From assembly GCF_041146795.1 (NCBI RefSeq), contig NC_135172.1, positions 37,185,623 to 37,249,622 of the forward strand: 64,000 bases of DNA, read 5' to 3'. Position numbers and translations under genes: made by a program. Below, in pieces: positions 30,111 through 42,369 of the stretch (the stretch's first letter is position 1; each line of letters opens with the position of its first letter). This DNA is from Maylandia zebra (taxonomy: Eukaryota; Chordata; Actinopteri; Cichliformes; Cichlidae). Under the pieces are notes generated by a model. It searched no databases, had not been told where the DNA came from, and was given only the letters and a program-made list of their open reading frames with translations.

Positions 30111-33100
30111 TCAGAGTGAGAACAGATGATCATGTGTGCTATCCTGTTGCTGGCTAGATTGTGGTGGCCGTCTGGGTGTGGAAGATGGCACATTGAGAAT
30201 CGTCTGGCTGCTGTAGTCTGCCGCCTTCGCCCGATCCTCCAGGAACTTATCAAACTCTGAAATGGTGACACGTATAATTTAATATTTGTGTGTGTCTGAA
30301 AATATTATCATTACTCAAAAGAAGCGACAGGACCAGACATACCTTCACTGGAAACTCCCTCGCAAACTGAAGACTGCTCTTCCGGCTTTTTCGTAGACAA
30401 AGAATAAAGATTATGTCATGCTATTATCACCCTGATCTATCTATCTATCTATTCACACACATGTGTTCTCTTACCACATCAGAAGATAACCATTTGTCAA
30501 TATCATTCTGCATAGAGTTTGTCGCTGGCGGAATCTAAAAGAAATTAAATGACCCTGAGTTTTATTTATTCGTAATATTAAAACAGGGATATTACTCCAA
30601 ACAAAATCCAGCTGCATCTTACTGTTGCTGTACTCCCTCCTCCTGTGACCTGCAGCCTGGTATCAAGAGCTCCAGCCAGGCCCTCTACAGCTCCTGGATC
30701 TTCATACCTAACACTGAACACACACAACCACACACAGATCAGGCATATACAGCACATAAAAACACTCAGACACTTTGTTAGGTACACCTGTTCAACTGCT
30801 CGTTATTGTAAATGTCTAATCAGCCAATCACAGAGCAGCAACTCACTGCATTTACGCGCGTAGACAAGTAGGCTGAAGTTCAAACCAAGCATCAGAACAG
30901 TGGAGAAAGGGGAGTTAAGTGACTTTAAGCAATGCATGGCTGTTGGTACCAGATGGGTTCCTCTAAGTCAGGGATGGGCAATTCCAGGCCTCGAGGGCCG
31001 GTGTCCTGCAGGTTTTAGATATCACTCTGGGTCAGCACACCTGAATCAAATGATTAGTCCATTACCAGGCTTCTGGAGAACTGCGAGACATGTTGAGGAG
31101 GTCATTTAGCCATTTGAATCAGCTGTCCTGGATCAAGGACACATCTAAAACCTGCAGGACACCTGCCCTCCAGGCCTGGAGTTGCCCACCCCTGCTCTAA
31201 GTCAAGGGTTTCAAACTCGCGGCCCAGGGGCCACTTGTGGCCCACGTCACCCCAGAGTTTTTGTCTTGCTCGTATCATTTTATTTTGTTGTATTTATCCG
31301 CGACACCTTGAAGGCTGGTCCATGAAGATATTGTGTGACATTAAACTGGTCCGTGGTGCAAAAAAGGTTGGGGACTGCTGCTCTAAATCATTTACTAGTT
31401 GTTAAATATAAATGGTGATGACAAGGTCGCTTGGATTTCTTATTGGAAAGGTCTTTGTTAAAGGCTCTGTGTTTCTAATAAAGCGTATTTGCTTACAACT
31501 GTCCAAAATTCAAAACTTAGCTTAATGTTAAGAAATGAAACACAGCTCTGATAGGAAGATTGTAATTGTCAGGGCCTTAAGGTATTGTTTTGATAAGTAT
31601 AAATGTGATTCATTATCTAGAACATTAATAAATCGACTTGTTATCAGTGGCATGCAGATCCCTAACATATAAAACGCATAGATGATATCATTTATATCCA
31701 TCATAAGTAAGTAACACTCACCTTTTCCTCTGGTCAGCCAGAGAGCTGCCTCTGGTTTGCGCAAACATGTCAAATTCCTCCTCTTCATCTGCAATGCAGA
31801 AGTCCTCATTTTATTTACTTTGTTATCTAATTGCTGTTAATTAAAATTGTGGTATAACTTTAGAGAAAAACAAAATTGTATTAAATTTGACCATGTTTTC
31901 AAAAACATATATTTAAAATGTTAAGCAGAAGTAGCATAGAAGTTACAGCAGTTACAGAAGAGAAGTTCCTATAACCATTGTTGTTGCCATTCATCACATG
32001 AGGTGACACCGGTCAACATGGAGCTTATGCATTTTTAAACATTCCCTTGTGACGTTCAGCCACAGCATCCTGTTTTTACCAATCATAAGACAAATGCTAC
32101 GGCTGAATAATCAATTTTGCTCAAGGAGCACAATTACCCAGAGGCTTCTATAGAGCTGCTATTAAAAGATCTGCTCGGAAACTGTAAACACTAAAAAAGG
32201 TGATTCAGCACTTCCTGTATTACTTCTATTCAATATTATCTCCTTTTCTTTATGAAAGGAAAGGAGATAATGCTCTCCCAAAATTCTTTCAGCGACACAC
32301 TATCCAACAGTTCCCCAAAACAATAACAATGCAGATTATTATGCAGAATATTATGTAAGTGTTCATTGTTAGGATGTTTATCATTTCATATCATAACCTG
32401 ATGATATGTTATGAAACTTCACCAACAGGCTTTGTTTAACCCACAGGAAGTAAGATCTGCTTCTTATGAAGTTAACGCCTTGCCTAAGGAACACAAATTT
32501 ATATACACTATTTAAAAGGAAGCTCTTTGAATTAAGATCCTAAAACTAATTGTTATCATGATCACAGGGATTTTCAGATTTGCAATATTTTAGTTTGCAT
32601 TAATTATGTTCATTGCTTTCTTCTGAGCTTGGGGAAAAAACATCTGGAGTACTTTAAGTTTCATAAAGAGGTTCCACCTTTCACCTACTCCAACCCTTCA
32701 CTTTTCACATCAACTCAGTGGATAGAAACATAGAGGAGCTATCTCAACAAGACAAGGCTCAGCTGTACATCTGCATCTAAAGGATAAAGGTCACTTTTTC
32801 AAAGATGCCAATGTTTACATTTGGACCAAGAAGACAGATGGTTTGAAAGAGGAGCAAAAGACGCCCTCTATGTCCACTGTGAACGAGCATGGGGTGGTTT
32901 ATGACACCAACTGTCATCCACTTACAATGAAATCATGAAATCCCTTCCCAGATGGCTCAACTTCCATGCACGTCTTGTGTCAGGTGACGTCAATAGACCA
33001 CATGATAGCGTAAGGCAACGTCTCACAATGGTTTCACCCGAAACCTCCGGTGATAATGACCCACGCCTTTTTTCACACCTTGGTTCATGTGATAATGATT

Positions 33101-35809
33101 GATAGTGGGTTAACGACCCTCCTACGGGACAACCCCAACTAGGATATCAATACCTGGGACTCTCCACCTCCACCTCAGTTTTATTACTGAAGAAGCGTCT
33201 TGGATGAGAGGTGAAACATCTTTACAGTTTTTAAAAAAAGTCCAGTTGCTTTTGTTCCAAGCTCCTGGGAATGCCATGACCTGGACGTCTAAGAAACTAC
33301 ACAGACAGATGTCCATTGCTGTATTTCTAGTCTTTAGATTGATAATTAATTAAATTGACTTCAGTCACAGGAAGCCTCAGTAAAACAAGGGTTATACTGG
33401 AACATCTCTCCAGCAGAAAGAGAAGTGATATATGAATAAGATCAGCAACTAGTGTGAGAACCATTTGATTTCACTTTAAACTCAATTTACTCCCTTTTCT
33501 TTAAAATTCAAACTTTGGTAACGAAGTCCCATTTGTCACTGGTTGTTTTTGTAAAAACATACAGGGAAAAGTAACCAAAATGCCCTTTTTTGAATTGTAG
33601 TTTCACTATGTCAGAAGCGCCTAAATGTGTGAATGTAATCAGAGTCTTCAAGCAACTTAAAGAAGTCCAGACGCTTTGACTAAGTATCATAGTTCCCATT
33701 TTCTAAGTGATTGTTTTCCCAACAACTTCAAAGAAACGTGATGAGGAAAAGACAGTGTTTTTTGAACTGAACCGTAAAGAAGCTCAAAGTTACTCAAAGT
33801 TTACTGACTGTGATTGGCTGATTGCTGCTGATTGGTACTGGTGCTGGCGGCTGGTTGGCTGGTTGTTGAAATGACAGCTGGTTGTCTGACAGTGGAAGGC
33901 TCAGAACTGAGGTTGATAAGGTTTGTTGAAGAGCTCTGAAAAGTGGGTGAGAGCTTATACTCATTGCTTAAATGACAGTTTACTATTTTCAGACACACGG
34001 TGCAGCACACGTCATGTTAAAGAAAGTTAAACAAGAGGATCTTTTACCTGTTGTGTATTAGCAATCTGTGCCTTGTTCAATCTGTCAAACCTAAAAAACA
34101 ATGCAGCACACTTTTGAGCACACTGTGGTTGCATCTCAACACTGCCTTACAAATAAAATCTGAAACATGCACCTCTCATAGCGAATGAAGGCGTTGTTGA
34201 GGTCATCATTGACCACGAGCAGCTCTTCAATAAATCCTTCATCCAGCAGCTGAGGGATGAGCTCCACCACCCGAGTCTGCATGCTCTTACAGACAGAGAA
34301 AAGCTGCTGCTTGGACAGAGGAGGAAAGAAAAATCTAATTATTTTGTCCCCAAATGACAGAGTGATTTTAAATAGATAATTTTCAGTCATTGGTATTATT
34401 CTGCTACATCAAAAATTACTTTCATGTTTTGTTTTCATCCTGATTTTAATCCATTGACAACAACACGAGTCATGCTCTAAACTTAGATAACACTAAAGGC
34501 AACGGTTTTACAGGCGGCATGAGACATCAAAGCAAACGTGCACTTCAGTAAAAACAAAATAATAAAGCTAAACATTAATTTAGATTCAGACTGGCGACGT
34601 TAAAGAATGGAAAACAATCACTCTAAAACCTGAAACACCTCTGAAACCTTTCAGTCAGTGTTGGTAATCTAATGTGGTCTCGTCACAACAGAAACTAAAC
34701 TATGTGAAATAATATACAAAAACATTTTATGTTTGTCTTTTTTCACAAATAATGTCTTACAGTGGACAGGAGTGATTGAAATGTGGATACTGTTATCTGT
34801 GACCTAAAAGTAAATGTAGAAAAGGGGCATAAAAGTGGGGCTCTCCAACACCTCCCCGGCCACTCAACACACACTTGACTGCCTCTTGGAGGAACACCCA
34901 GTTCATCATCACCATAAGCTTTTGAGTAGTGCAACTGCCTTTCAGCAATTAGCAATATCACCAGAGTCTATAATGCGGGGGTCATGGTGCCCAGGTCCAT
35001 GCCTTTGTCCCCCACACATTTCAAAATGCATCCAACCTCAAAGCCAATCTCTGTGGGCCCATTTGAGCTGTGAATGGCTGGGCCCCACGGCTTAAGGCTA
35101 GGCCACTGGACAGTCAGCAGTAAGCTTCCCATCCAATTTGGCTCAAGGAGTGGCCAAAGTGATAGCTCAGTAGGTAGAGTGGTGGCCCCATGATCGGAAG
35201 GTCGGGGGTTTGGATTCCCCGAGGTACCCCCGAGCAAGGTACTGTCCCTACACACTGCTCCCCGAGTGCTAGATTGGTGGCTGCCCACTGCTTCACTGAG
35301 TGAATGGGTTAAACACAGAGAGGAATTTCCCCACAGGAATCAATAAAGCATACATCATTACAACGTTAAAGTGGTGGAGCTCAGAAGTTATGCTCCTAGG
35401 ATCACAGTAGCAGAGAAACCCCTCAACCACATTAAGGTGACAATTCTTTGTGTCAAAAAGGAATTGTGTGGTTCAGCATATGATAAGGATGCTTCCTGAA
35501 CACTCTCCTTTAGAGGCCTTTCAGTCTCACCCAGGTAGTGCAGACTGAGAACTTATTCCCAGCAGGGATTAGAAAATGTTCCTAAGGAATAGGATATTTT
35601 GCAATTTCCTTCTTAGCTTTTTGACACTGCAATTCGACTTTGGATAAGTGGCTGAAAATAAATGGATGGATGAAATACCACAAATGTACAACAATAGAAC
35701 ATTGTAAGGAAACTATATGGTGCATTGATTTTAGAACACAATTTAGGTCCTTAAACTGGCAACAGCAAATACACTATATTCACAGTCCACAGCTCCTAAA
35801 GGCACTTCT

Positions 35810-35858
<49 letters not shown>

Positions 35859-38800
35859 GTAGCAGCTGTGTATCATCTGGCTGGCTTTGTCCAGGGAGTA
35901 GCTCATTTAGCATTTCAGACATCACTTTGAGATTTCCTCTCACCAAATCGAGCTCACTTCGCAGCTTCTGCTCCTAGATTAGAGAAAAATACAAAAAGCA
36001 GTCAAACACTGCTAGAAAGGCCACAGTGATGCATTAATGTTACATGAAAATAAGATAAGCCATTTTCAGATACAGAAACAGTCTATATACAATGAGAGGT
36101 ATTTTTGGTCAGTGGAACCTGTTCTGCAGTAAGTGAGACTGGTCCTTCACTGGGCTGAAATGAAGGTGATGTATTCTGACTGGAAATACTTGAAGCAGCT
36201 TCCAGTTGTGACTCATTTGTAGGAGCAGTGACAGGGGGCATCTCAGCGGTTCCATTTTCTGGGGTGCTCTGCAAGATTTGTCAGAGAGGTACGGTACAAT
36301 AACTATCCAAACATTCAAGTGGTCTTTTGTTTTTTCACTGGAAGATAGTCTCACCCTATTTGGTGTGTGGATGGGGGACAGAGCATCCAGGTCTGTCATG
36401 GGGAACTCCAGACCTCGTCTTCTTAGGTCATCGTATACATGTACCACCCCCACCAGGGAGGAAGAGCTTCGAAATGCATCAGCCCATGACTGAAGATGAA
36501 AGAGAGCATGTAACAGATTGTAAAGAGATGACTGACCCCTAAATCTGCATCCAGTGGCACATAGAACGACACATAAAAGGCAACATGCAGAGAACAGAAG
36601 TGTACTGTCCTAGAGCATTTCTAAGCCTGAGACTATGTTAATGTTAGCGGTCTTTGTTTATGATTACCCACAAGAACTCTGACCATGTAGCAGAGGAATG
36701 TACATATCAATGTAGACACCTGGATTGTGAGCATTAAAAATAACACTGTTGCACATTTCCATAGACATAACAGAGTCTGTGAGACTGATTCCAGCCTCAC
36801 AATGTAAATTAAAAAAGCGATTCTGTTAGGTTGTCTAATTTGAATTGACTAATAAATTAAACAGTGGCAATTGATTTTTTTTTTATACAAATCATCTTAA
36901 GCTAAAGCTCTAGTGCCAGGATGTCAAACTCATTTTACATGGAGGACCACATACAGCCTATTTTGATCTTGAGTAATATCCTCTGTAATATCTTTATAAT
37001 TGAGCGATTTATATATAATAGTGCTATTCCTTAAATTTTTAAACTTTGCAATATATTGTATTATTTAATTAGTTCAGTCTGTTGGGATTATTAAAATATC
37101 CTGATTCTGATTAAATACTTTGGTGTAGTATAAGTGGTTGTGGGGGTGTTGGGGTTGTAAAGCTTCAAAAAAAGTCAAAAAAATTGATGCCCTCCTTTAA
37201 ATTTTCCAAAGCCATCCAGCAGGCCGGATTTGAGTCTTTGCTGGGCCGATTCTGCCCCTCAGGCTGTAGGGTTTGACACCACTGCACTTGTGCACAAACA
37301 CTCGGTCATGTACATACCTGTATGAGGCTGAGGACCCTGTCATGGAGGATAGTGGGTGGGTTATTTTTGGGCAGAATAGAACGAACCAAAACCCCCTCAA
37401 CAAACTCCTGTGAGGCAACCAAAACGTGGAAACGATGGCCACAGTTCTTCACACACGTCTCCAGAACCTATATGAGAGTGAGAAAAAATCAACACAACAC
37501 GTAACATATAAAAAAAAAAGTGATTTTAGCTGCACCAAAATGAAAATCTATCTCTCTCTAGCATGACGTCAATGGGTTAACTAAGACCCGAGTTAACTGA
37601 GCTACTTGCACAAGTAAACACAGAAATCATCTCCTCTTGGATAACAGCCAACCAGGACAAAGATCATTTTGACCTGCAAAATATTCCTCTCACATCTGAC
37701 AGGCCATGACAGAACAAATAACACAAAAAGAAAAACATACAATCTTTGACAGACAATTACTCACAGTGAGAGCAAACATAATCTCTCTGAAGTTCTTGTT
37801 TCCTACTATTCTCTTCTTAATGGCTTTAACTGCATCTCTCGGCCTGGGGAAAAGCATCACATGATGTTTGTTTACTTATCCATACTAAAGTTTAAAAATT
37901 TAAATATGCAACATAAGTCATTAACAAAAGACTGTAGATTATTAAATTAAAAATGGGTTTTCTCTGGCAAAACTATATATAACACCTTATTTTGTAATGG
38001 AGAATTTAGATATTTTCTTTTGCTGCTTTAACCTGTTTTTTCAACATGAGTGCAAAGAAAATGCACATGCTAGTGTTTACTTCTCCACAGTTTATCTAGT
38101 GGACATAACTATATATATAGTTATTTATAGTGGACAAATAACTAAATATATGAAATAAGTACATGTTTGAAAATTATTTGCATATTTATGCATAATTTCA
38201 CAGTTTCATGGTCATATCTGTTAGCTAATTTTTTAATCTGTAAATTGTAAATCTTCAGTTCAGTCGCACTTATATTAATTGAAGTGTGTACTTCCATTGG
38301 CATGGTGAAAATTGATTTTTTTCCTACTATCTGCTACCACAAGTATTTATGCAGTGACAAAAACCTTTAACACTGACAACATAAAATGTTAAAATCTTTC
38401 CTCCTTTAAAATCTCACAAAAGCTTTAAAACATGTTTTGGGTGTGCCCCGCCTCATGCCACATGGCAGCTGGGATGAGCTCAACAATACCCCATTAGCCT
38501 TTTACAGCTGAGGGGTAAAAACTAGCAAAACAAAAAATATAACTGTCTTAACTGGGACAGGTAACCTACACTTTTAACCCTATTAATCTGTTCCGTCTCT
38601 TCTGAATTAACTACTTTCAATTCCGTTTCATTAATTTTATTTCTATGGCCCAGTCTTCTTAAGGTGTTTGATATTGGAAGGTAATGAGCCTATAATACAA
38701 CAATTAAACTATCCACCGTGAGTACCTCATGACAGTGGGGAGGAAAAAGTCCCTTACAACAGGAAACCTTCAGAAAAACATGTGTCAAGAGAGGCTTTCT

Positions 38801-41732
38801 CAGCAGAAAACATGCGTAATTAACTAGAAGACAGTGTTAGACGTAAGTAGGTCAATGGTGACAACCAGCACTGAAAGTAGCAACAAACCCATAAAGGAAG
38901 TGACACAGTGATGCAAAAGCAAAACATGGAAACATGCTTACATAACTTGCCTTAGCTATTTATCTCTTAAAGTTATTAAAAAACAAATTTAAACTTTTTA
39001 TTAGTTTGTGTCATTTATTATTACTAATACTATTATAAACAAAGCTAAAATGTTATATAGTGAGCATGTGTAATAACAAGTTTGACTTCGATGTGACTTG
39101 TGCAGAGAAAACAAGAAATAAGGAATTAATAGAACTGTTGTCTCTTCCTGCATGTGTGCTTCACTGACAGACCAAAAATACCCCAACACAACAAATAACA
39201 TCATCCCTACCCTTCGTCTGTCTCATTGATGATGTCACAGATCTCCATGTTGAGCCCCCAGTCTTCCGATTGTAGTGATCCATTGGTCGCTTGCTCTGTC
39301 AAAAGTAAGGGAATGAGATCAAACTACATTTAATATGATAATACTGAAATTGGAATATTTGGAAAATCACAGTAAACAGAAGACTTCCCCCTTCTTTCAT
39401 GACATCGACATAACACAACACATTTAAGGGTTCAATATTTCTGTTTCACAGACCAGACTTGAAGGTCTACTTATCATAATGCAAAAGACAAAAATGTGAA
39501 CCAATGGTCTATATTTATAAAAGAAAGGTCACCATGTGATCATTTTATGCTCTGCTTTCACGAGGAGGGTTTAAAAAAATGATCAGTTACAATGGGAAAC
39601 AGTTTACACATTTGCATACCGTAGTGTTCATTATGCTAGGAATTAAATAGCAACAGCACAGATTAAACCAGGGTTAACTGATTTTTTATGTTTTGGGAAA
39701 CATACAGTAAAATCGATATCGTTTAAGCAGACTGATACCTTATTAACACACTTATTAACACTTCATAAATACACATGCTAAATATACCTCTGTGTCTACC
39801 AGGTCATTACCAAGTGTGTGTCTGTCTGCTGTTTAGTGCTGACTAGGTTGAGTTGGTTTTGGAGCTTTTAGTAGAAAAAAAGGCAAAAAGGTGAAGATGT
39901 GACAGATAAAATCCTACATGAGACACTATGTGCATGCCACAGAGACATCCCATTCACTGTTCACATAAAATTACTGATTAGTACCATTCATTAAGGACAG
40001 TAATAGTTACAGAATGAATAAAATATGGAACTTCATGAGAACACTAAAAAAAGCACAGCTAAAAGCTGCACAGAGATATGAGAACTTTTTGTCTGTTTTA
40101 AAAATAACCCCTGACAGCTTATTTAGTTATGCTTCTCTAACTCTTTGCCTTCTCAAGCCGTTAACGAAGACAACACTGGTGAGAACCTCAAAATATGTAA
40201 CTGCTTTCAGATAAAAATCCTCAGTGTAATGTTGCCTGACTAGACTTCATTAATGTAGTTGAGCTACACATGATTCTTAAAAGTCAGACATGCATGACAG
40301 TCAGTTTTACAACACGGGCAGGAGTCTTGCCAAAATACGTATCCGCCCATCCAGCTACCCATTATAAGATAGCTAAACGTCAGGGTTTATAATTCAAATA
40401 AATTCATTTAACTCTAAGGTAAACAGCTGCCGCATGCATATTAAAGCTGGTTAACCACAAGACACAAAAGTAGCCTGAAAAAAGACATTACATCCACTGA
40501 CGACATCCTCATCAGTGGATGTAATGATGCAAACACGAGAGAGCTGTGCGTTTGTTTGTGTGTTGACTAAGCAGGTGCAGCATTAAACATGAAAAGTGAA
40601 GAATAGTTCTTACAAAGCAATACAATGTCTGACAGACCGACCACTTTAAATTCCAGGGTAAGATAAAAAAAAAAATGTTGTGTTTTCTTTAAAGTAATTT
40701 TTCCTATAAATTGACAGAAAAATTTAAATATGGGTCATATTCTTTTACCAAAAGGTCCCACCCTTTTTTAACCCAACAAAAAACTTAAAATATAATAACA
40801 CTTTCTTGATAAACGTTTCAGTAACTCATTATTTGTAGCATTGAGCTGATTAGAAAGGTTTCCCCTAAAATCCTGCATCCTCCAAACTATTTTGCAATCA
40901 AAGCCTGCTTTTTTTCCCCACTCCACCCTACACGGGCTCTTCATAAGTCTCTAAATCTCCTTCATTCCTTTCCAAAACTCCCCACACTCCCCGATCCCAT
41001 TTACTCCATTTCCCTCCTCACCCCTTCCCTCCCACTCTCTTTCCCCAGCTCCCTTCCACTTCATGTGACTGTCAGCTGATTCTGCTCTCATTTGCCTCAG
41101 AAGTAGCTGACATTTATATGTGAGAAAGTGAGTGGAGGAGATAAGAGGAAGGAAGGCATGAGATGGGTGTGTGACATTTTCTTAATACCGATGACTGTCC
41201 TGATGTTACACATCTTTGCAGGCATCTGCACTTGCAGTGGATTGTGGGAGCTTTTAGTGGCTGGATAAAGAGAACTATCCCAGTGCCATTACGAGCAAAT
41301 GGCAGATGCTTCATAAGATGTGTGACGGCACACACTTGTTGACACTTAGGCATAGTGTGAAACTGTAACACATCAGTGATTAAGGAAGTGAGAAGGAACG
41401 CCAAGCGGCTTCCGGATTCGCCAAGTGAATTGCCACTCAATTTATATCGACCAATCACGTGGAAGAATCAAGGGAATTAATCCCGCCTCTCCTGCGTCAT
41501 TGACTGTAAAAACTATCTTATTTTTCCTGGCAAATTTGGAGTTGATTAATAAATAGAATAAAATGCGAAAACCGGAAGTAAACAGGTTTGTCGCCACTGT
41601 CACGTGTTAGCGGAGTTTTTAAAAGCAAACTGAACCGACTTGAACACCACTCTGAGCGGTTTTAAAAAGCAGCTGCTTACCGATTCTCTGTCCGACCGGC
41701 GTTGAAAATGGGTTTCCTATGAGAAACTCCAT
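30111..41732 (-). CDS. tom1: TOM1-type VHS/GAT endosomal adaptor
   Basis: TOM1 proteins bind ubiquitinated cargo, Tollip and clathrin on endosomes. Fifteen exons splice in frame to 490 aa (human TOM1 492): 41681-41732, 39211-39295, 37765-37843, 37318-37467, 36355-36489, 36119-36268, 35857-35973, 34173-34306, 34048-34090, 33809-33935, 31722-31788, 30623-30707, 30475-30534, 30343-30385 and 30111-30256. The VHS domain covers residues 1 to about 150 ([39 protein letters not shown]). The GAT domain spans about 215-315 ([20 protein letters not shown]). The tail holds [50 protein letters not shown] and a terminal DHLFSL, all in TOM1 order. VHS residues favour TOM1 over TOM1L2. The exon-7 donor is a GT microsatellite, and exon 10 uses donor gtcagt with a second GT four bases on. 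The first half of GAT is diverged, so a paralogue name is possible. Confidence 0.92.
30776..30960 (+). mobile_element. Tc1-like transposon 5' fragment in tom1 intron 11
   Basis: Starts TTAGGTACACCTGTTCAACT, a terminal sequence of a common fish Tc1-like family, then runs into the transposase N-terminus ([16 protein letters not shown] from 30900). The next expected transposase sequence is interrupted at CTCTAAGT by two stacked hAT MITEs (30969-31380). A few diverged bases may continue after 31388. Confidence 0.7.
30969..31194. mobile_element. hAT-type MITE, palindromic, 226 bp
   Basis: The ends CAGGGATGGGCAATTCCAGG and CCTGGAGTTGCCCACCCCTG are near-perfect inverted repeats, and pairing extends about 50 bp inward through CTGCAGGTTTTAGAT/ATCTAAAACCTGCAG-like sequence. 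It is flanked by identical 8-bp duplications CTCTAAGT (30961-30968 and 31195-31202). No coding capacity. Confidence 0.9.
31203..31380. mobile_element. Second hAT-type MITE at the same target site
   Basis: Begins CAAGGGTTTCAAACTCGCGG and ends AAAAAGGTTGGGGACTGCTG, both recognisable hAT-type ends. The flanks are CTCTAAGT (31195-31202) and CTCTAAAT (31381-31388), so the target copy on its right has one substitution. Its GGCCCAGGGGCCACTTGTGG block is seen in many fish hAT MITEs. Confidence 0.75.
32690..33320 (+). mobile_element. Decayed retroelement 3' part with GIY-YIG-like C-terminus
   Basis: In tom1 intron 10, antisense to the gene. The plus strand encodes [18 protein letters not shown] (about 32829-32882) before a stop. 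It closely resembles the end of the GIY-YIG endonuclease domain of Penelope-like retroelements as I remember it. Downstream GAAGAAGCGTCTTGGATGAG and GGTGAAACATCTTTACAGTT match the 3' region usually found with that domain in fish. Multiple stops make it non-functional. Confidence 0.55.
35158..35365 (+). mobile_element. tRNA-derived SINE in tom1 intron 7
   Basis: A box A-like TAGCTCAGTAGG (35163-35174) is followed about 33 bases later by a box B-like GGTTTGGATTCC, the spacing of an internal tRNA-type promoter. The body GGTGGCTGCCCACTGCTTCA and tail AATCAATAAAGCATACAT match a widespread fish SINE pattern. It is not a functional tRNA: box B is mutated and no cloverleaf 3' half follows. Confidence 0.75.
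35636..35674 (+). repeat. LINE 3'-tail remnant
   Basis: GGATAAGTGGCTGAAAATAA followed by ATGGATGGATG is the short 3' end of the LINE class seen at 43117. Only the tail survives. Confidence 0.5.
35811..35856. repeat. (AC)23 microsatellite forming the tom1 exon-7 donor
   Basis: Uninterrupted 46-bp AC tract. On the tom1 strand it reads (GT)23 and directly follows the last exon-7 base (35857), so the first GT of the tract is the splice donor. Confidence 0.95.
36917..37283. mobile_element. hAT-like MITE relic in tom1 intron 4
   Basis: Starts CAGGATGTCAAACTCATTTT and ends GTAGGGTTTGACACCACTG, decayed inverted ends of a common fish hAT MITE. The internal AAATTTTCCAAAGCCATCCA and GCAGGCCGGATT blocks also fit. 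No clean target duplication is visible. Confidence 0.65.
38438..38500. repeat. Short remnant of a common fish repeat
   Basis: GTGCCCCGCCTCATGCCACA and GGCAGCTGGGATGAGCTCAA correspond to the segment that follows the point where the related copy at 46315-46590 ends. Confidence 0.45.
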
Positions 41733-41868
41733 TTTCTCCCCGAGTGAAAACATCCTCGAAAATTACAGGCGTCCGCTGCCGAAGTGAATACGTTTGCTTG
41801 TTGTGTTAGCTTTTCCTTTAAGTGTCAGCCGCTGGCTCTGAGGCTCACTCGCTCGTGGGGTCACGTGA
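41454..41868. promoter_or_regulatory. tom1 promoter region with three CACGTG motifs
   Basis: The palindromic E-box CACGTG occurs at 41456-41461, 41601-41606 and 41862-41867, within 412 bp that straddle the tom1 start codon. The third sits in GGTCACGTGA, nine of ten bases of the CLEAR consensus bound by TFEB/MITF factors. A CCAAT box adjoins the first (41451-41455). The surroundings (41680-41900) are CpG-rich, as expected of a housekeeping promoter. The exact TSS is not visible. Confidence 0.6.
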
Positions 41869-42369
41869 AAACGCACGCAGCCAGGAAACAGCATCAGCGT
41901 ACAGACCGACGGCTGAAGCTTCTTCACACCTCAAACACTTTCCTAAGTGAGGAAAAAGTGTAGACTTTAATCATTTAAGTAGAAGTTCGGATATCCGTGT
42001 ATATATATATATATAATCATTTCTTTTTTTGAGCTCCAGCAGATTTTCTTTGTGTACTGGCTGTGGTCAGCTGACATGTGCTGGTGCTGCTCTGAGGTTT
42101 CAGGCTCTTTGTGGACTTACACAGCTGATTTCAACAAAATGTAACCCAATATTTCACAAGCTGTCTTGGCTAATTTCCATTCCCTTTGCTGAAAGCGTAC
42201 TGTTTATTCTGTCTTTATGTTAGACAATATAAAGTTGGTAGAAGAATGAATCTAAGCATAATATTGTCAACTTAAATTCAAAATTATTTCTGCTACAACT
42301 GATGTAAACCAACATTAACCATTCACAGTTACTTACTGCATATTTACCACAGTACAGCAAACTAATCTA

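Noticed and set aside
35158-35230. Possible tRNA gene
   Set aside because: Boxes A and B are present but B is mutated, and the sequence runs into a SINE body and tail without a cloverleaf 3' half.
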